NCBI RefSeq assembly: GCF_023159225.1 | Contig: NC_063161.1 | Span: forward strand, 71,824,767-71,888,766 | Source: Perognathus longimembris pacificus | Taxonomy: Eukaryota; Chordata; Mammalia; Rodentia; Heteromyidae | DNA length: 64,000 nucleotides | Direction of reading: 5' to 3' | In this document: positions 1 through 12,290 of the stretch, in pieces | Layout of the letters: the number at the start of each line of letters is the position of its first letter | Numbering within the stretch: position 1 is the first letter of the stretch | The notes under the pieces: model-generated | Databases searched by the model: none | What the model saw: only the letters and a program-made list of their open reading frames with translations | What the model was told of the DNA's origin: nothing | Position numbers and translations under genes: made by a program

Positions 1-1400
1 CCAAAGCCTCCTAGAGCCTCTCGAGACTTCTGGGTTCATGAAGGTTCTTTGGTGCACCCTGACGAGAGGGTCGTGGCACTGCCGCCATTGTCCCCTGTGT
101 GCTGGAGGAGTTTCCCTTGGCGTCTGCGTCGCTGGGGCGGGGGTCCTTGTCATTCCTGCATTCAGAGTGGGCTGCAACCTCGTGGAAGGGTGTGGGGTCA
201 TCGCAGGGAGCCCCTTCCCCCCAGGGTGGTTGACTTGGGGGTACAGTGAAGCAAGGTCTGCCAGCAAGACATTCAGACGTGCTAACCAGGGGTGAGGGTG
301 CTGGGGTCAGTTCTAGCCCTGGAGCCACCTCGCTGGAGGGTCCTGCAGAAGTGGCCCAAGACAGGGCCTCGGGCCCCCCATTCATTCCTTCCATGCCATG
401 GCTCTGAAATTATTGGGGTTCCCAATTTTATCTCTTTGGGGGGGAGATGCCCTATCCTCCTTGGATATTCCTTTTTCTCTACAATTAGTCTATGCACCTC
501 TCTCTGTCTCTCTCACCATTTTCTGCCTCTTTCCTTGCAAAGACAAGCATCTCATGACCCACCCTCTGAGACTGCCACAGGAAAATGCTGTGCATTTTGG
601 AGACATGAGAATTAATTCGACTGTTGAGCGTTTTGAAAGTAGCTTGTTATAAACGTGGGGGGCGGGGAGCCCCTTTCCCGTGGAATAGGAGACCTAGCTC
701 TGCCTTTTGTGCAATAACTACTTCCAGTGCAAGCGGGTGGCCCACGCTCCTGCCCAGACTACTAACCACAGCACAAGACACGTGTCCCCGGGCGGCCTCG
801 GCCCACGGCCCCTCCACGCCCTGCCCTCCCAGCACATGGTGGGGGGTCGACGTTTTAGCAGTATTTTATATTTTCTGTAACGCACTAAGTCTTAGATGTT
901 TCAAAAGCTTGTTTGTTAATACAATCACAGAGATTTTTTTTTGTTCCTTAATTCTCACAAAAGACCCAATTGACCAAAAAGAAAAAAAAAAAGAGAAAAG
1001 AAAAATAAGAAAAATAACAAAATGAAAACAAAACAACAAAAAAAGCATCTTTTTTTTTTTTTTTTGTACAAATAGCTTTGAGAAGCCTCTTGTGTCTCGG
1101 TGGTCCATCGCTGATTTCTGGCTATTTGTTTTTCCTGGAAGTATCAAAGTGGATGTGGCTGGCGTGGGGGTGGAGAGGCACCCGTCCGCTCCTGGGCGTC
1201 GTCCCTTCTGTCTGGTTAGCCATATGTCTGTCCTCTTAACACTGTACAACGGTCCTTCTATGACATAGAAAAGCAATACCACTGAGATGCACCCTGTATT
1301 AGTCACTAGCACCCTAGGTGTGATCATTGAAGTAAATATCTTTTATACAAACACAACACTGTGTCAGCTGTTTTTATTAAAGTGATCCGGCGACAAGCAC
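1..1400 (+). other. CUX1: 3' UTR of the homeodomain-type CUX1 transcript (partial, 5' end outside window)
   Basis: No convincing coding frame is present. The stretch has the mixed GC-rich then AU-rich character of a long vertebrate 3' UTR, ends at a poly(A) signal (ATTAAA, 1376-1381), and lies directly upstream of the CASP-specific exons. In known CUX1 gene structure the homeodomain isoform terminates upstream of those exons. The assignment rests on this position and layout; I did not recognise a specific 3' UTR sequence. It contains A-rich and T-rich tracts at about 977-1065. Any coding part of the last homeodomain-isoform exon lies before the window. Confidence 0.65.
1376..1381 (+). terminator. 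CUX1: Poly(A) signal ATTAAA, probable end of CUX1 homeodomain isoform
   Basis: ATTAAA follows a T-run, with a GT-containing stretch and no further conserved-looking sequence after about 1400. It is the common single-base variant of AATAAA. Cleavage would be expected 10-30 bases downstream. Confidence 0.5.
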
Positions 1401-2245
1401 TCTGACCTTGAGGCTCACACTCAAGGCCAACTTCTGTGCATCCCGCCCAGTGACTTAGGGGCACATGGGCACCCCCCCACACACACACTTGTGGGAGCGC
1501 CTCACATAGTGGGAACACAGCCAGGCAATCTGAGCATCATGGCTCTGGCCTGTGGCCTGGCCTCACCCACTCAGGGAAGGTCTTGCCTTGGCCCTGGCAC
1601 TGATACAAAGAAGGACAGGCCACCGGCACTGGTTAGCCCTGGCTAACAAGGAGGAGAGGGTGGCTTGTGGGTTTCTACAGTCAGGGTCCTTTCTATCCTG
1701 CTGGCACAGGGTGGGGGTGGGGAAGGCTTTGCAGAGATGGCTGCGAGGCTGGCCCCTCATCATCTGGGGTGTTTTGTATTGACTGGCTAGCCTGGCGATC
1801 ACTTGCGTTTTGGTTTGGACATTTAAGATGGAAGCCATATGGTCCATGAGCACCCCTCCCCCCGCCACTTCCCACCAGAACCACCTGCCCCAGGACAGGG
1901 GGCAGGGCACAGAGAGCATCTCCTCCAAAGGGATGCCTCCTCCCATGGGAAAAATTAGCATAAAACCTTAAGAGTACCAGTGTGACAACCCTAACTCTAA
2001 CTCTCCTGTGGACTAGATTGCATACTCCCCCTTAGATTTTGATGAATCTATTAACTCAAACCATAAAATGTAAAACAAACTAACAGCACAAAGTCTCTTT
2101 ACCCAGAGCATCTCCCCAAGTGCTTGTAAAGTGAGATCTCATTTAGCAAAACTGCATTGGCACCGTACTAGTTTGTTAGAGTTGTTTGCTTTGGGGGTTT
2201 TTGATATTGTCGCTTTGGTTGGTTGGGTTTTGGGGTTGTTTGGGG

Positions 2246-2357
2246 GGACAGGGTTTGTTTCACTGTGTAGCCCAGGCAGAGTGGCCTGGGGAATCTCCAT
2301 CTTTCTGCCTCAGCCTCCTGAGTTCTGGGGCTACAGGTGGTCACCACCACACCCAGC
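2246..2357 (-). mobile_element. B1-type SINE
   Basis: Reverse B1-like monomer (CAGGGTTTGTTTCACTGTGT, CTCAGCCTCCTGAGTTCTGG), with a changed middle. Confidence 0.75.
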
Positions 2358-3050
2358 TTTGTGCATGGTTTTGCAGGGCTCTTGGAAACAGCTGGCTGGC
2401 TCTGGAGGCAGACAATGGGAGGTGCCAGGTTGCGCTGGGGGATGGCCCCTCACCAGGCAAATTTCCGACCCTCCAGGGCTCCGCTTTGCTTTCATCCCTA
2501 CAGCTCCGTGGGTTGGACCAAGGTTGTGGGCCTTACCGGGGGCTCTGGGAATCACAGTGGCGATGTCTCCCCAGAGGGTATGGTATTTGAACACCTGCAA
2601 GCTGCTGTCTTCGTGTGTTGATCAGGACCTCCGTGTGCCTGTCTTGGCAGGCCAGTGCTGGGGCACCTTCTCCAGGCAGAGGCCTGGACCTAGCCATGCC
2701 CCACCATGCTGGGAGCTTGCAGGGCCCAACGGTGGTGCAGGGCTGGGCTGGTGGAGCCTATTGTGAACATGGGTGTGGGCGTTTGTGTGAGTGAAATGGT
2801 AGAGACCCCAGACACTCAGCTTGTCCATAGGAAGGGCTGGGGGGCAGACTGTGCAGTGCAGTGCGGTACAGAGGTGAGCTGTGAGGATGCCACTCGCTGT
2901 GGAGGGAAGAATCAGGGTGTCTGTGGTCGCTGCTGGGCCCCAAGCAAGTCGGCCAACACTGGGGACCTCTGAGGGCCCCCCAGGGGGCTCTGTGTGAGGA
3001 GGAGTCATTGGAAAGTGAACTGTAAGAACAGTGGGCCACTCAGGCGCCTG

Positions 3051-3290
3051 AGGCTCAGGCCTGTAACCCTAGATACTTAAGAGACTGAGATGTGAGGATC
3101 ATAGTTCCAAGCCAGCCTGGGCAGGAAAGCCCATGAGACTCTTACCTCCAATGAAACACCAAAAAGAAAAAAAAAAATGACGCTGTGGCTCAAGTGGTAG
3201 AGCCCTAGCCTTGTATATGAAAAAAAGCCAAGTGAGAGCACAAGGCCTGAGTTCAAGTCCCAGGATTGGTACAAATAAAAGACGAAGGAA
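3051..3290 (+). mobile_element. B1-Geo SINE
   Basis: 7SL/B1-type head (CCTGTAACCCTAG, AGCCAGCCTGGGCAGGAAAG), a GAGACTCTTACCTCCAATGA linker and then a Geo monomer (GCTGTGGCTCAAGTGGTAGA). I do not know a published name for this dimer. Confidence 0.85.
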
Positions 3291-3522
3291 CAGAGTACAT
3301 TGGAGCAGGAAGAGGTGCAGGCCGGTGGGTACAGATAGCAGGAAAGCCAGGTCCCCCCAGTCCTCGCCCAGGGGCATCCAGGACAAAGCTGGGCTGGAGG
3401 GCAGCTCTGGGGTGAGACTCAGTCCTCTGCAAGTAGAGACTGGAAGAGGAGGGGAGGCCAGCACAGGGGCGGCAGCCCACATTGAGATGACAGGCAGCTG
3501 TGATGGGGACCAAGCAGCCGGG

Positions 3523-3976
3523 TGTTGGTGACTCACGCCTGTCATCCTAGCTACGCAGAAGGCTGAGATCTGAGGATCATGGTTCAAAGCCAGCCTGGGC
3601 AGGGAAGTCTGTGAGACTCCTTTTTTTTTTTTTTTTTTTTTGCCAGTCCTGGGCCTTGGACTCAGGGCCTGAGCACTGTCCCTGGCTTCTTCCCGCTCAA
3701 GGCTAGCACTCTGCCACTTGAGTCACAGTGCCACTTCTGGCCATTTTCTGTATATGTGGTGCTGGGGAATTGAACCCAGAGCCTCATGTATATGAGGCAA
3801 GCGCTCTTGCCACTAGGCCATATCCCCAGCCCCTCTGTGAGACTCCTTATCTCCAATGAACCACCAGAAAACCAGAACTGGAGCTGTGGCTCAAGTGGTA
3901 GAGCACTAGCCTTGAGCTGAAGCGCTCAGGGACAGCGCCCAGGCCCTGCCTGAGTTCAAGCCCCACGACTTTATTT
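3523..3976 (+). mobile_element. B1-Geo SINE split by an IDL-Geo insertion
   Basis: The head at 3523-3622 and the Geo part at 3834-3976 belong to one element, interrupted by IDL-Geo at 3623-3833. The tail continues into a TTTATATAATAAA AT-rich run. Confidence 0.88.
3623..3833 (-). mobile_element. IDL-Geo SINE nested in B1-Geo
   Basis: Full dimer in reverse: T-run, Geo monomer (GCCAGTCCTGGGCCTTGG...), then the tRNA-like IDL monomer ending CCATATCCCCAGCCC. TSD TCTGTGAGACTCCTT at 3608-3622 and 3834-3848. The host is a B1-Geo element. Confidence 0.93.
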
Positions 3977-4163
3977 ATATAATAAATTTATTATATAAAT
4001 AAATGTGCCACTGGCAGATGACCCAGCCTCCACCAAGAGCTAGCCAGGCCCCTGGGCCCAGGGAACAACAAGTGGTTCTGAGGGACGCAGAGCCAGTGAG
4101 TAGAGGAATGGCACTGACTCAGATTCACTCCCAAGCTGGCTCAAGCCTGTGATCCTCACTTCT

Positions 4164-4358
4164 TTTTTCCAGTCCTGGGGCTTGAACTCAGGGCCTGAGC
4201 ACTGTCCCTGGCGTCTTTTTGCTCAAGACTAGCACTCTGCCACTTGCGCCACAGCGCCACTTCTGGCCGTTTTCTACATATGTGGTGCTGAGGAATCGAA
4301 CCCAGGGCTTCATATATACGAGGCAGGCACTCTTGCCACTAGGCCATATTCCCAGCCC
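4164..4358 (-). mobile_element. IDL-Geo SINE
   Basis: Reverse-oriented dimer with TSD GATCCTCACTTCT at 4151-4163 and 4359-4371, inserted in an older B1-type head. A + strand copy follows only 36 bp after it. Confidence 0.92.
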
Positions 4359-4394
4359 GATCCTCACTTCTTGAGAAGCAGAGGTAAAGGTCAG

Positions 4395-4530
4395 TGGGCT
4401 GGGAATGTGGCTCAGTGGTAGAGTGCTTGCCTAGCATACATGAAGCTCTGGGTTCGATTCCTCAGCATCACATACACAGAAATAGCCAGAAGTGGCGCTG
4501 TGGTTCAAGCGGTAGAGTGCTAGCCTTGCC
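4395..4530 (+). mobile_element. IDL-Geo SINE, 3'-truncated
   Basis: Forward IDL monomer with intact B-box-like GGGTTCGATTCC, followed by part of the Geo monomer. It ends abruptly at CTAGCCTTGCC, without tail or clear TSD. Confidence 0.88.
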
Positions 4531-5449
4531 ATCTCTCCCAGCGTCCCATCTCTATCAGAGTCTGGGTGTAGTGGGGCCTTTCTTTAATCCCCTGGGGCAC
4601 CAGGGGGTGGTTCTATCTTCCCCAGTGGCAAGTTAGAGGATACCAGCCCAGGCATTGAAAATAACCGAGGCCAAGAGGGCCTGAGACATGGAGACATGGT
4701 TCAAGTGGCAGAGCACCTGCCTTGCACGCGCCAGGCCTGCAACTCAGTCCCTTATTACTGCCAAAATAAACCAATCCACCCGGCGGAGGCGGGGAGGCCG
4801 GAGGTGGGGAGGCTGGCTAGACATCAAGGGAAAGGTCAGTCAGGCCAGGTATGGACCAGGGCGGCTCTGTGCAGCCATCAGCTTTGGATGGCATCCGGGT
4901 GGCCAAGGGGAGGGAAGGAAGGGTCCAGCCAAGGATGGAGTGCCAAGATGGTGCTGGGGGAGAAGCAGCCAGCAGGTTGGGGACCATCGGGCCCAGGGCC
5001 AAGGTCTTGCCTCCATGTCAGGGCCGGGGATGCGGGGATGGGCCAGGGGGCCCATGCACCCCCACACATGTTCTAGATTCCAGTACTGTGGGGTGCGCGG
5101 GCCTGCTGCAGGGGCCTGTAGATGGACACGCACTCCAGGGCACGGGGGACGCCAGGGCTCGCAGGCCATGCCCCTGGGTCCACTGCCTCTCACCCTGCAC
5201 CCCAACTTCCAAGTGGGGGCGGCCCATGCCCTAAAGCCAACTCAGACCTTGCTAGGGTCACCTGTGCCTCTGACCTCAGGAAACTCAGGGGGTCCCTTAG
5301 ACCCAGGCCAGTGCAGGCTTTGCCTCCTATACCCCCATTCTGCCCACCACTGCCAGGTGCCTCCCAGCCCCACCCAGGGGCCCCCGCCAGGCCCACTGCA
5401 GCCCTTGGCCATCTGAGCCCCTCCCACCCCAGCTCTCTGGACCTTCATT

Positions 5450-5620
5450 GTTCTTCAGGCTGGCTGTAGGCCATGATCCTCCTATCTCTGCCTCCTGAGT
5501 TAGCTGATAGGTGGGAACCACGACACCCAGCTCATTAGCTGAGATGGAGTCTCACTGACTTCCCCCCCAGGCTGGCCTCCAACCTCAGTCCTCCTAATCT
5601 CAGCCTCCCGAGTAGTCAGT
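5450..5620 (-). mobile_element. B1-type SINE pieces
   Basis: Two adjoining reverse B1-like segments (CTGCCTCCTGAGTTAGCTGA; AATCTCAGCCTCCCGAGTAG). Confidence 0.65.
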
Positions 5621-6788
5621 TCAGCCTTTATTTACTTGGTGTAGGGGCCCACCTGATGTCTCCCAAGTGTCTTGCTGCCTGTTCTTGACCCCTTCCCCCA
5701 GGTCTCCTCTCCCCCCTCCCTCCCCTCCCCCCCACTGTCCACCAGCACCTCAAAGGCCAGTGCCAAGCCAAGCTGCTGCCCACTCCTTCCCCATCTCGGG
5801 GTTCCAGGGTGGAGCACAGGCCTCTCCACTGGGTTTCCTACCCTGGTGGAATCTCTCATCCAAATCTGCTGCCTCACCCAGGCCAGGCTCCCCATGCCAT
5901 ACAACATGCTCAGGGCCAGAAGTCAAGAACCTTCTAGAATGTTCTAGAACATTCCACCCCAGGACCATCCCTGGACACCACATGGCCATCCAGAGATGTT
6001 GCCCCAAGTTGTGGGCATGGGTATCCCTCCCTCCTGCGGAAGACGTGGCCTGTAGCCAAGGGTCCTCCTGCCCCCTGCTACCTCGTCATCTAGAAAGGCC
6101 ACCCAGAAGCCCTTCTCCCCTCCCCAGTGCCAGGCGGCCACAGGAGTCCAGCCCTGGGGCGGGGGGGGGGGGTGTTAGCTGGTGCTGGGGGTGGGCACAG
6201 CGCTCCCCTCAGCCCCCTCTAGGGCTCCAGCTGCAGATGTTTGCCTCTGAGGGCAAGGGGGCATTGGGCCAGGCAGCAGGCCTATCATCCAGGGGATCTG
6301 GGCTGTCTCCCCCAGCCTGCACCCGTCTAGGGAGCCCAGGCAGGGTCAGGGCCAGCACCCTCCCTGGACACAGAGCGCCTGAAGCTGAGCACACCCCCCC
6401 CCCAGCCTAGGCCCCCCCTCCGGCCCCTGGAGCTGGCCATGGCTCTGGACTCTGGTAGGCCTCTCATCATCAGGGTCACCAGGGCCACACCCTCACCCTG
6501 TCCTGCCCTGAGACCCCAGCCCCATCACGGCCAACTAGTGGGGTTCAGTGGAGTGGCTCCCTAAATGTCTGAGGAAGACTGAGGAGACTGGCGTGGGAGG
6601 TCTGGGGCCCCCAGGCAGTGAGGCCCAAGGTTCTCATTCTCCGTGGGTCCAGGGCGAGGCTGGCCTGTCCCTGCAGCTGGGCAGGCCGGGCAGGGGGCAT
6701 CCTCTCCCTCATGGTAGCGGCCTCTGTGCGTCTCTAAGGCCGCGGTGCCCCCTGGTGGCTGCACCGCCCACCCCAGAGGATGGTTGAG

Positions 6789-6798
<10 letters not shown>

Positions 6799-6834
<36 letters not shown>

Positions 6835-7025
6835 GCCAGTCCTGGGCCTTGGACTCAGGGCCTGAGCACTGTCCCTGGCTTCTTTTTGCTCAAGGCTAGC
6901 ACTCTGCCACTTGAGCCACAGCGCCGCTTCTGGCCGTTTTCTGTATATGTGGTGCTGGGGAATCGAACCTAGGGCCTCGTGTATCCGAGGCAGGCACTCT
7001 TGCCACTAGGCTATATCCCCAGCCC
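6799..7025 (-). mobile_element. IDL-Geo SINE with long A-tail
   Basis: A T-run of about 40 bases precedes the Geo and IDL monomers. TSD TGAGTCAGGTTTTT at 6785-6798 and 7026-7039. The long tail and exact TSD point to a young insertion. Confidence 0.94.
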
Positions 7026-7419
7026 TGAGTCAGGTTTTTAAACAAATGAAGCCCAGAGGGGGTGATCTGCAGCCCAGAGCCACACAGCATGGGGAACTGG
7101 GCACAGCAAGGAGCAGGGGCTCCTGGACCCACCAGAGGCACCCGAGGGGCACTAGCTGGGGAACTTCCACGCTCTTGACCCCACACAGGGCAAGAGATCT
7201 CCCACCAGAATTAGCTTGAATTTTCTTACTTTCAAAGATGACCTCTGGGTGCCAGGCAGGGAGACCTGGGAGACTTGGGGAGTCCCCACCTCACCCCCAC
7301 TGGTGCTGGAGCCTGAGGCAGGGGTGCCGTGCAGGTGATGCAACAGCTCCAGAGGTGGGGCCTCCCAGCCCCCTCAATCTCACCCCATGGCATTCGTCCT
7401 GGTAGAAAGCTGACACTCA

Positions 7420-7615
7420 CAGGCCTGGCGGCGCTCGCCTGCCATTCCCACTGCTTGGGAAGCAGAGAGGAGGATCGTGGTCTGAGGGCAGTGCTGGGCA
7501 CAGTTAATGTGAGACTCCATCTGAAAGACAGAGCTAGGCCTGGAGGCGAGGCTCACGTGGTAGCTCCAGGCAAGCATGAGGCCCTGAGCTCAAACTCCAG
7601 TGCTGCCAAAAAGAA
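7420..7615 (+). mobile_element. B1-ID type dimer
   Basis: B1-like head (GGAAGCAGAGAGGAGGATCG), linker and a tRNA-like end (GCAAGCATGAGGCCCTGAGC) with an AAAAAGAAAA tail. It lies just upstream of the first CASP exon. Confidence 0.7.
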
Positions 7616-7948
7616 AAGGGGACAGGAAAATAAATCAAGCTGGGGTTCCTTGTCCTGCCTGGCAGAGGCAAGGGGGCATCGGAATGGAAGCTGGGCCGCC
7701 CTCGATCACCCAGAAGGCCCTGGCAGAGCTGGGGGGGTGGGGAGGCCTGCATCCCCCAGTGTCACATCCCATGGGGCCCCTGTGTCCCCCCATGTCCTCC
7801 CACCCAGCTTGTGTCCCCCAGGGACCCCTGCATCCCCTACCCCCCACCTGGCACATGGCCCCCCAGGGGCTCTGTGTCCCCTAGAGCTCCTACCCCGAGC
7901 CCTGTTCCCCCAGGCCCCTCTGATGGCTGCCTCTCCCTTTGGCTGCAG

Positions 7949-8076
7949 GGCGCTGTGCAGAGCTGCAGGCCCACGCCACGGAGGCCATGGCCACAGCCGC
8001 CGGGCAGAGGGAGCTGATCGCCCGCCTGGAGCAAGACCTCAGCACCCTGCAGTCCATCCAGCGGCCCGACGCCGAG
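7949..8076 (+). CDS. CUX1: CUX1 CASP-specific exon 1
   Basis: The acceptor is a pyrimidine-rich tract ending CAG at 7948 and the donor is GAG|GTGAGC. The exon starts with the last two bases of a glycine codon, then reads RCAELQAHATEAMA and ends QSIQRPDAE, a coiled-coil stretch. 128 bp, ending in phase 0. Confidence 0.9.
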
Positions 8077-11000
8077 GTGAGCCCCGTGCCAGGAGGGCCC
8101 CACCCCCCAGCTGCCCACACCCCTGTCCCTGCACCCTTCACAGACCCCAGTGCCTCGGGGCTGGCTTTGATCCTCTGCCCTGAGAGCCCTGGGCAGAGGC
8201 AAGGACAGGATCCCCACTGCCGAGACCCTGGGGCCCCATTACCCAGCTCTCCTTTGATCCTCAGCTGGGGTTACAGGCATGAGCCACGGGCCCTGCCACC
8301 ATGTGGAGGTGCACCCCCATCCTTTCCTCTTACCCACAGGGAGCTGCTGAGCAAGGCCTGGGGAAGATTCTGGAGCCCATTAAGGAGACTACCCTGTTCT
8401 ATGGTGAGGCGAGGCTGCCATACTCATGGGGGGCGGGGGAGTGTTCAGGCCGACAGCCCAGACCCCCAAAGAGTGCTGCACTCCCCAAAACAAGGATGAG
8501 GCCCTCACTCGGCAGTGCAGCCTTCAGGCCAGCAGGGCCTCCTGACCCTGTGGCCTCTACACATGGGGACTGGCTTTCCAGTGGCTGCTGAGCCAAATAC
8601 ACTGGAGGAGGGGATCCCCAGCTCCCACACACCCACTGACAGACACGGTGTTACCTCCAAGTTTGGGGGCACAGACCACCCTGGGGCCTGGGGCTCCATC
8701 AAAGGACACAGAGAACAGGATCCCCCATGCCTGCTCCCACCCAGCCTCCCGTCCCAGGGGGCCATGGGCAGCAGCAGCTAGGCCTGAGCTCCCCAGAGGC
8801 TGGGCCACCACCCAAGCCACCCTCTGCCCCCTCCTAGGAGCCCCATCAGCAGCCAGCGCCCTCCCCGAGGGCCACGTGGACTCCCTGCTGTCCATCATCT
8901 CCAGCCAGAGGGAGCGCTTCCGCACCCGGAACCAGGAGCTGGAGGCCGTGAGTCTGAACCCCTGCCCTCCATGGCCTCGGGATTAGGCTTGCTCCTTGCC
9001 GCTAGGGAGGGCTTCCTGGGGGAGTCTTGAGAAAAAAGTGGGGTGCTAAAGGCAGATCCTCCATCCAAAATGGCGAGAGGAAGGCACAAGACACAGACAG
9101 GCATGTGCCAGGCTGGGCCCTGCACCCAGGTTTGAAGCAGGGTAATGATGTCACGACACAGGAGGGGAAGATGGGTCCACCACACAGCCAGTCCAGGACA
9201 GAGGCTGCGGGGAGAGACGGTCAGCAGACACCCAGTGGTCCAGGAAGAAATGCCTGAACTTGGGGCAGGAGGGAGTGGACCCCGGGTGACATCCAGAGAC
9301 CCCATGGGGTCAACAGCAAAGAGTCCAAAGAATCTGCTGGCTGCTGGGCACCGGTGCTCATGCCTGTAATCCCAGCTACTCAGGAGGCTGAGATCTGAGG
9401 ATGGGGGTTCAAAGGCAGGCCGGCAGGAAAGTCTGTGAGACTCTTATCTTCAGTTAACCACTTAAAAGCCAGAAGTGGCCCTGTGGCTCAAGTGGCAGAG
9501 GGCTAGCCTTGAGCAAAAAAAAAGAAGCCAGGGACAGTGCTCAGGCCCTGAGTCCAAGCCCCAGGACTGACCCAAAAAAAACCAACAAGGCCCAGACTAC
9601 CGCTCAGACCCGGCCTCTGGTGCAGGCCATGCCTTCCTCTCAGGTCCCACCCCTGCTCAGGCCACGCCTCCTGCTCAGATCACTTCGCCCAAGTTTCTAC
9701 CTAGCATCACAGCTTGGAGCACAGTGTTCAGCACATGACATTTGGAAAATGACAAATAGCAAAAGCAAATACACAGACTCTACTCCAAGTGTGACCTGTG
9801 CCTGCAGGGGTGCTCGGGAGGGCATAGGAAGGGGCCTCCTCGAGGGGGCAGCGTGGAGGAGGCCTTGAGCAGGTCAGGATGAGGTTGGCACAGAGGAGGA
9901 TCAGTGCCCAGCCAACATGCACCCCCTCCCCAGGAGAGCCGCCTGGCCCAGCACACCATCCATGCCCTGCAGAGCGAGCTGGACAGCCTGCGTGCTGACA
10001 ATGTCAAGCTCTTCGAGAAGATCAAGTTCCTGCAGAGCTATCCTGGCCGGGTGAGTGGGGAGCCACAGGAAACAGGGCCTCAGATTCCACCCAGTCTCCC
10101 CACTCCTTAAGCTCAGGAGAAACCCCAGTGGGATCCTGAAGGAGCTCATTCCCAGAGCTCCCAGGTACAAGAGTCAGGGGAGATAGGCTGAAGGCCTGCA
10201 AGCCAAGCACTGCCTTTGAGAAAGGGGGGCGGGTAGCCCACCAGACAACCCCAAGAACCGAGAATTTAACCCCAGAGGTACTGAATGTGCAGGACAGGGC
10301 AGGCCTCGGAGAACCTGTGTTTTAAACATAGTTGGCTAGGGAAGAGAAAGAAAGATGAGGGTGTAAGATATCACAAGAAATGTATTCACTACCTTATTAT
10401 GTAACTGTACCCCCTTTGCACAACACCTTGTCAATAAAATTTAAAAAAAAAACATATTTGTGGGGGAGTGGGGCACCCGTGGCTCATGCCTGTAATCCTA
10501 GCTAGTGGGAAGCTATCAAGGGGAAGGATCAAGGTTTGAGGCCAGCACAGGCAAACATGAGAGACCCCTGCTCAGCCAGTGGCTGGCCATGGTGGCATCT
10601 TGTCTCCCTAGCCACGTGTGAGGCTGAGATGGGAAAATCAGGACAACCCTGGAAGAGAGGTCCGCAAACCCCCATCTCAACAGAGGAAGCAGGGTATGGT
10701 GCTATGTGCCTTTACTGCAGCTGTGGTGGAGGGCAAAAAACATCAGAGAGATCGTGATCTCACACACTCAGGCAGGAAGAAGTTTTGAGAACTAAAAGAC
10801 AAGCTGGAAGCATGGCTCAGAAGTAGAGCAGGGCCCTGAGTTCAAAGCCATGTACCACCAAAGTAAAAACCAAACAGCTGGGGGAGGGGGGTCACATAGT
10901 TCTAGACACTCAGGAGGCGAGGTAGGATGATCTCAGACCAAGGTTAACCCTGAGCAATAAGGGCTGAGGTGGCTCAGAGCACCTTCTCAGCAAGGGCAAG

Positions 11001-12248
11001 ACCCTGAGTTCAAATCCCAGTACTGTAAAATAAAAAAAAAATAAATAAAAAATCTAGGTGCCAGTGGCTGACACCTATAATCTGAGCTACTCAGGAGGCT
11101 GATTTTAGGAACACATTCCAAAGCAGGCTAGAGCAGGAATGTCCAAGAAACTCTTTTTTTTGTTGTTGGTTTTTTTTGTTTTTATTTTTGGCCAGTCCTG
11201 GGCCTTGGACTCAGGGCCTGAGCACTGTCCCTGGCTTCTTCCCGCTCAAGGCTAGCACTCTGCCACCTGAGCCACAGCGCCCCTTCTGGCCGTTTTCCAT
11301 ATATGTGGTGCTGGGGAATTGAACCGAGAGCTTCATGTGTAGGAGGCAAGCACTCTTGCCACTAGGCCATATTCCCAGCCCCCGAGAAACTCTTATTTTC
11401 TAGTTAATCAGCAAAATATCAGAAGTGGAGCTGTGACTCAAGTGGTAGAGCAGCATCCTCGTGCAAATAAAACTCAAGGACAGCACCCAGGCCCTGAGTT
11501 CAAGCCCGAGGGTCAGCACCAAAACAAAACAAATCCCAACAACTCAAAAAGCAGAATGGGATCAAGCACTCCCTCCAAAGCCAATCAGAGCAGGGCACAG
11601 AAGCCAGCCCAGTATGTGGCCACTGGCTGAAGGTCCCATGGGCAGTGAGTAAAAGAGCTGACACTCGGGGTGGGAACCCTGTGGCCAAACCATGGGGACC
11701 AGCACCCCATCTCCACCTGTCCAAGCTGAGCTGCCCTAGGGCCACCAGAGGGCGCCAGGACCCTGCCAGCCAGCACTGCTGGCGGGGGGGGGGGGGGGGG
11801 GGGGTGTGCGGTGTGGGGCCTGGCCTGGCCTGGCCTGGCCTGGCCCCACGCTCCCCAAGAACCCACTTCAAACCCTCCAAGCCGGGCCCTGGGGCACATC
11901 CAGCTCCAGGGACTGCTCGGGGAGGACTTGAACCCAATTCAGTACCATTTCCATTTCTTTCTTCAGCAAAACAAACAACAAACTTGACTGCATGGAAATG
12001 CCACCCCAACCGTCCTGTCCCTTCCAGCCTTTTTTTTTTTTTTTTTTTTTTGGCCAGTCATGGGGCTTGAACTCGGGGCCCTGGCACTGACCCCGAGCTT
12101 CTTTTGCTCAAGGCTAGCACTCTACTACTGGAGCCACAGCGCCACTTCTGCCTTTTTCTATATATGTGGTACTGAGGTATCGAACCCAGGGCATCATGCA
12201 TGCTAGGCAAATATTCTACTGCTAAGCCACATTCCCAGCCCCATCAAA

Positions 12249-12290
<42 letters not shown>

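Larger units (their letters stand above)
1400..7948 (+). other. CUX1: CUX1 intron before the CASP-specific exons
   Basis: This stretch holds no exon I can support. 1400-2240, 2360-3040, 4560-5450 and 5640-6780 are GC-rich single-copy-looking sequence with no recognisable gene. The rest is SINE-derived: B1 (2246-2357), B1-Geo (3051-3290, 3523-3976), IDL-Geo (3623-3833, 4164-4358, 4395-4530, 6799-7025), an ID-like tRNA-derived piece near 4690-4770, a B1-like piece at 5450-5620 and a B1-ID dimer at 7420-7615. In the CASP mRNA the whole region is removed as part of the intron that also spans the homeodomain exons. Confidence 0.7.

Noticed and set aside
1987..2004. Telomere-like AACCCTAACTCTAACTCT
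   Set aside because: Only one true CCCTAA unit; too short and degenerate for an interstitial telomere repeat.
4395..4470. tRNA gene suggested by GGTTCGATTCC boxes
   Set aside because: The B-box belongs to the tRNA-derived IDL head of SINEs. The cloverleaf is not complete, and the same sequence recurs in about twenty copies.
4688..5416. 242-codon + strand frame in the CUX1 intron
   Set aside because: It starts inside an ID-type SINE remnant and has no recognisable domain; chance frame in GC-rich sequence.
5667..6410. 247-codon Pro/Ser-rich frame
   Set aside because: C-rich DNA without stops. The overlapping frames on both strands are similarly open, which argues against coding.
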